DNA from: Tenrec ecaudatus
Taxonomy: Eukaryota; Chordata; Mammalia; Afrosoricida; Tenrecidae
Length of the DNA: 64,000 bases
Direction of reading: 5' to 3'
Assembly: GCF_050624435.1 (NCBI RefSeq)
Contig: NC_134531.1
Coordinates: 258,678,812-258,742,811 of the forward strand
In this document: in pieces, positions 58,756-64,000 of the stretch
Layout of the letters: every line of letters begins with the position of its first letter
Position numbering within the stretch: the stretch's first letter is position 1
Notes under the pieces: generated by a model
What the model was told of the DNA's origin: nothing
Databases searched by the model: none
Seen by the model: the letters and a program-made list of their open reading frames with translations, nothing else
Translations under genes and position numbers: made by a program

Positions 58756-61116
58756 ACAAAAACGTCTGACTCTGAAGAACAAATTGGAAACACTGTCAAT
58801 TGTGGCTGTGACAAGCAACTTGTCTTTAAGATCTATATAACATTTTATAAGAAGGCAAAGTTAATATGCCCCTGGAGCTACCATTTAAATGACTTTAGCT
58901 TTATGGTCTTTTAATGTGGGACCCTTCAGCCTGGAAATGAAGTGGATTTTCCATCTTCTGATTCAAATCTGCTCAGCAGGGTAGCTTCCCCCACTATCCT
59001 CTGAGCAGCTGTTAGTAGCAGGAGAAACAGTACCCAGCAATAAAATTGATTGCTCCAACCTACATTGCTCCAGCCCTTCACAGCTCCTTTTTTTTTTTTT
59101 TTTTTTGCTGGTTGAGTTTCCTAGCACCTGCTCCCTAAAGCACCCAATCTCATCTCCAATTGGTCTAAATGCAAATTCCAAAATGGGAATGGCTGGCCGG
59201 AAACCAATAAAGCAGTTCCATGAGAATCGTGTGAGGAATTGCTGAGGTCTTCATGAAGATAACAGAAAGGTCTGCCAAGGCCAGGTTTCATTGTGATTAA
59301 GATCTTAGTTTTAAATCAAAACATGGCAGCCCGTATCCCTAAATCATTCCTGTGTAGCCACTGGGAAAAAGGACAGAGTGCAATAAGTGAATTTCCAGCA
59401 AAACGGAGCCTTCCAAATGCCCTTGGTCTTCCGGGAAGCCTCATCGGTGGATGTGTAACAGTTACTTGGTATTTCCTTTCAGATTCCTAAGGACCAATTG
59501 TCAGCCATCTGCAATGTCCACTTTCAGTAAAAAACAGGAGTTCAGCTTTAGGTGTCAAGGATGATTGGTGTGATGGCAAAATTGTTGATCTTACTTTAAA
59601 ATACTCTAATACTTCATTTCAGTAAGTAGTAACTAACACCAGGACTTAATGCTTAGGAGTCCAGCTCTAGTGTGTTCCATTTCGATACTAAAATAATATC
59701 CAAATAGGCTTTGAAGCAACTCTTCCTAATGAAACATTCTAATTAAATCTTGCCATAATGAAGTCAATGCATTACTCTATTATATTTGAAGTTATTTAAA
59801 TTGACTGCTATATGCATTTTATATATTTTTATTATGACAGGATATTATAATATTTAGAAGCTAATTAAACAGTAATAAAATGCAACATTTAAAATACTCT
59901 ACCAATAAGTTCGTTATTTGGAAGAATTTATTCTTTCCCATGCCATTTATTGGAATCTGGTTTTTAAAATTATTTTTTATTTTAGTAAAAAGTCACCCAT
60001 ATTTGGAGTTAGAACAATTTATCCTAGAAAAATTACCATGCAACATATATTGTATTTGCCCCAGCCAAATGATAGCAATGAAATAATTTGTGGGATAAAT
60101 ATGTTTCAATGTTAGAATAAAACTTATATTTTATGTCCTCTCCAAAGGAAACTATCTGTCTAACACATTACAGCAATTTTGCCACTCTGAAAAAAAATAC
60201 AAAGATTTAGATGGAAAAAATGTGGAATCCGGATTTGACTGGGGTTGTTAATGTTACTCTGAGGGTATTCTGTTTGGGAGTTCCTTGCACTGAACAGTGG
60301 GATTTCTGAAGAGACAATTTGAGCATTGACAGAATTATGTCACTCCCAAGACCATCTGCTGGGGGGGAAGCCATATTTGTCTCACAGTTCTTACTTCACA
60401 GTAAGTCAAGCCAGTTTGCTTGCCTCAGATAATGTCACAGTACCTTCTACTGAAAAATTTGTAATAAAAGGTGATTATGCTAATATATATTCAATATCAA
60501 CATTTAACTCTGAACTATCTTGTATGTCTTCTAAGTGCAATATTGAAATAGATTCTGTAAGAAGACAACAGTTACATAAGAAATCCCTGCTAAAGTCATA
60601 ACACGAGTATTCATGGGTGGATTAATAAAATAAAATAAATAGCCTATTTGTGGAAAAACACATAATCATCTGGGGATTTCTGGGGAATAGACATCACTCG
60701 TATAATCTACTCATTAAAAACTATAAAACAAAATAATAGAACTTGACTGACATCGATCTAACGAAACAAAAGTGTACTAGGTCTATGGTTCTGTTCTGCC
60801 CATTTCAGTGAGAAAAATATCAGAGAGCACAGTTGTTAGAAGGAGGCAGAGAAGTACAGATGTTTAAAAGTTGAATAGGCCGAGCATTGTTAGAGGGAAG
60901 GGGTTGTGCTTCTCCCAGAATTTCCATTTCTAACTTTTTAAGGAAGTGCCATACCATTTATCAGAGTGTTGTCCCTATTTTACTGTCTCACCAGGATGGC
61001 AGGGTTCCAGTTTCCCCACATCATCTACAGCATTTGTTGTTTTCTGCTTTTCTGAACATTGCTTTTAAGACTGAGGTGAGATAACAAGTCAGTGTTTTGG
61101 TTTACCTCCCTCTAAT
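58756..61116. other. Non-coding sequence, nothing recognised
   Basis: AT-rich. A T19 run at 59088-59106 may be the reversed tail of an unidentified retroelement. No gene. Confidence 0.5.
59088..59106. repeat. T19 homopolymer
   Basis: Uninterrupted run of 19 T. Possibly the A-tail of a minus-strand insertion, but no body was recognised. Confidence 0.9.
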
Positions 61117-61290
61117 GGCCCTGGTGCTGTAGTGGTTCTGGGTTGGGCTTGTGATCCAGTGAGTGGCAATTTGAAACCAGCAGCAGCTCCAAGGGAGAAA
61201 GACTGGGCTTTCTACTCCCATAAACAGTTAGTCTTGGTAATCCACAGGGGCTCATCATGAGTCTCCATTGACTTGATGGCGATGAGAATT
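61117..61290 (+). mobile_element. AfroSINE
   Basis: GGCCCTGGTGCTGTAGTGG, CAATTTGAAACCAGCAGCAG, CTTTCTACTCCCATAAACAG, and GACTTGATGGCGATGAG end. Close to full length. Confidence 0.9.
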
Positions 61291-61439
61291 GCCTATGATC
61301 TTTAGCATTGCTTCAAATGTTTTAGCTGCCTGGGTATTTTATTGGGTAAAATATACGTTTCTGCCCTCTGGCAAAGTTTTCATTCCAGTGAATAGCATGG
61401 GAAAGGATAAATTGTCCCAAATAGCTAAGTTGGTAGTAG

Positions 61440-62170
61440 AATACTTTCTTGTTGATGTGTTGAAGATTCTATAAATTTTAGGACTTAATCCCTTGTCTGA
61501 TATATCATTGAAAAGAATATTTTCCTGTCTGGGTTCCCTTTTTATTTGGTTAGTGCCATCTTTTGATGCAAATTAAGTGTGTAATTATTAGGAGACTGGA
61601 GTCATCTAATAGTTCAGTCTCTGTTGTTCGTGTCTTTTTGATATGTTTGATATTCTGTCTATGTCATGTATTAGAGCTCCCAAGAACCCCTCCCCCTTTT
61701 TTGAATTGATGTTGATCTTTGTAGTTCTTTGTTTCACATTTAGGTCTTTGATTCATCTTATTTTCATTTTCATAAGTAGTATGAGATATGAGTCTTTTTA
61801 CATATTTCTGCAAATGTATATCAAGTTTTGCCAATATTAATTGTTAAAGAGATTCTCACTTCCTCATCAATGCATTTCAATGATTTGTCAAACATCAGCT
61901 GTCCAATGGTGGATGAGTCATGTCACTGTGCTCAATTCTCTTCCCTGGGTCTACGTGCCTGTCATTGTACCAGTGCTGGGTGTTTTGACGGCTAGAACAG
62001 CAGAGACAGAAGTAGGAGGCCTCCCACTTTGTGCTTCTTTAGTAGTGCTTTGCTAAATCTCGGGGCTCTGTCCTCTACACGGATATGATGTTTGTTTTTC
62101 CTATCTCTTTAAAGAATTAAGTTGGAGTCTGGATGAGGATGGCATTGGGTGGTATTGGAAATTTGCAAAC
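61440..62170 (-). mobile_element. L1 ORF2 3' region, old copy
   Basis: In reverse this follows the late part of mammalian L1 ORF2: CTTAATCCCTTGTCTGATA, TTTTGATGCAAATTAAGTG, AATCCACCTC-like region at 61740-61770, TGTACCAGTGCTGGGTGTTTTG and GAGGATGGCATTGGGTGG. Frames are broken and both ends are truncated. Confidence 0.8.
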
Positions 62171-62267
62171 TAAGGCTGACTAACGATAAGCATAAAGAAC
62201 CCTGAGTGGATTTCCTGCTGGGTCTACTTTCTCGGACTGAGAAGGTTCAGAGTGAGCTTCCCTCCGG

Positions 62268-62400
62268 CGTTGGAGTCATGGAGTTAATTCCATCTCTTGG
62301 CAATGTCATGCGTTATAGAGCAGAACAGTTCCATAGCATTTCTGGAGCATCATGTTTGTGGAAGCAGATCTGCAGGCCTGTTCTTCCACAGTAAGCAGGA
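62268..62400 (-). mobile_element. AfroSINE fragment
   Basis: GGAGTTAATTCCATCTCTTG, AGAGCAGAACAGTTCCATAG, GGAAGCAGATCTGCAGGCC; the tRNA-like head is missing. Confidence 0.65.
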
Positions 62401-62404
62401 AATG

Positions 62405-62545
62405 AACCAAATCAAACAGATGCCATCAAATCCACACCAACTCTTGGAGACTCCATGTGTGTCAGAGCACAGCGATGTTGCAGAAGGGGTTCAGTGACTG
62501 GTTTCTCAAAGTGCATTACCCAGGCTTTCTTCCCTGAAGACGCTG
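62405..62545 (-). mobile_element. AfroSINE fragment
   Basis: AGATGCCATCAAATCCACAC starts a second copy in the same direction, abutting the first. Diverged beyond about 62520. Confidence 0.5.
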
Positions 62546-62599
62546 AGTGGGCACAAAATCCCAATCTCTCCACAAACCCCTATCCATGGTAATCATTTA

Positions 62600-63730
<1,131 letters not shown>

Positions 63731-63732
63731 GA

Positions 63733-64000
63733 ACCCTTGAGCATATTCTAGCAGACTTTTGAGATCATCTCAAGAACAGACTTGACATGCTGAACACTAA
63801 CGACAGAGACCTGATGGGTTGTGGGATGACATTGCTAACATCATACATGGAGAAAGCAAAGTTTCATTAAAATGCCAGAGAAAAAAGACATCAGTGGAAA
63901 TCAGAAGAGACTCTGAAAGTGCTCTTTATCACAGAGCAGCTAAAGCAAATGGAAGGAGCGAAGTAAAAGAGTTGAGCAGAATCAGCAGGGAACATATTAG
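63733..64000 (+). mobile_element. RTE1-like LINE, linker region, cut by the window end
   Basis: ATCTCAAGAACAGACTTGACA, AAGTTTCATTAAAATGCCAG, ACATCAGTGGAAATCAG and CAGCTAAAGCAAATGGAAGG match the region between endonuclease and RT (compare 19640-19700). Continues beyond the window. Confidence 0.8.

Overview
This is 64 kb of mammalian chromosomal DNA with no intact gene that I can support. The repeat content points to an afrotherian, most likely a tenrec or close relative. Three signs lead there: many tRNA-type SINEs of the AfroSINE kind, many RTE1-type LINE fragments like those of elephant and other afrotherians, and one SPIN hAT transposon copy, a family known from tenrec and a scattered set of other tetrapods. 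The species is inferred from recognised repeats; it was not found by a search.

The base is AT-rich, ancient, non-coding sequence with old MIR, L2 and L1 remnants. Onto it have landed: (1) at least ten copies of a 0.6 to 1.3 kb (one perhaps longer), 5'-truncated repeat, called family A here, that ends in AATAAA and an A-rich tail and is probably the 3' end of a host L1; (2) RTE1-like LINEs at about 3.6, 5.4, 8.9, 13.7, 15.2, 16.5-21.6, 28.2, 37.3, 51.1-55.4, 57.2 and 63.7 kb, all with broken reading frames; (3) about twenty AfroSINE copies; (4) solo LTRs of two families, family X with TG...CA ends and about 5 bp target duplications, and family Y, all on the minus strand with TATA and AATAAA motifs; (5) two processed pseudogenes, a ZC3H15 retrocopy at about 21.8-23.5 kb and a KRAB-A-box retrocopy at about 62.6-63.7 kb.

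Nesting gives relative ages: L1 ORF2 relics and RTE copies are interrupted by family A, family X LTRs and AfroSINEs. Several family A insertions can be bounded to the base by target-site duplications, one of them unusually long (36 bp).

I found no CRISPR array, operon, tRNA or rRNA gene, or new coding system. The longest open frames (up to 222 codons) lie antisense or out of frame inside repeats. The best items for a second look are the SPIN copy, the KRAB retrocopy, the long target-site duplication, the internal module duplication and double 3' ends in family A, and a perfect RFX/X-box-like palindrome near 4.14 kb.
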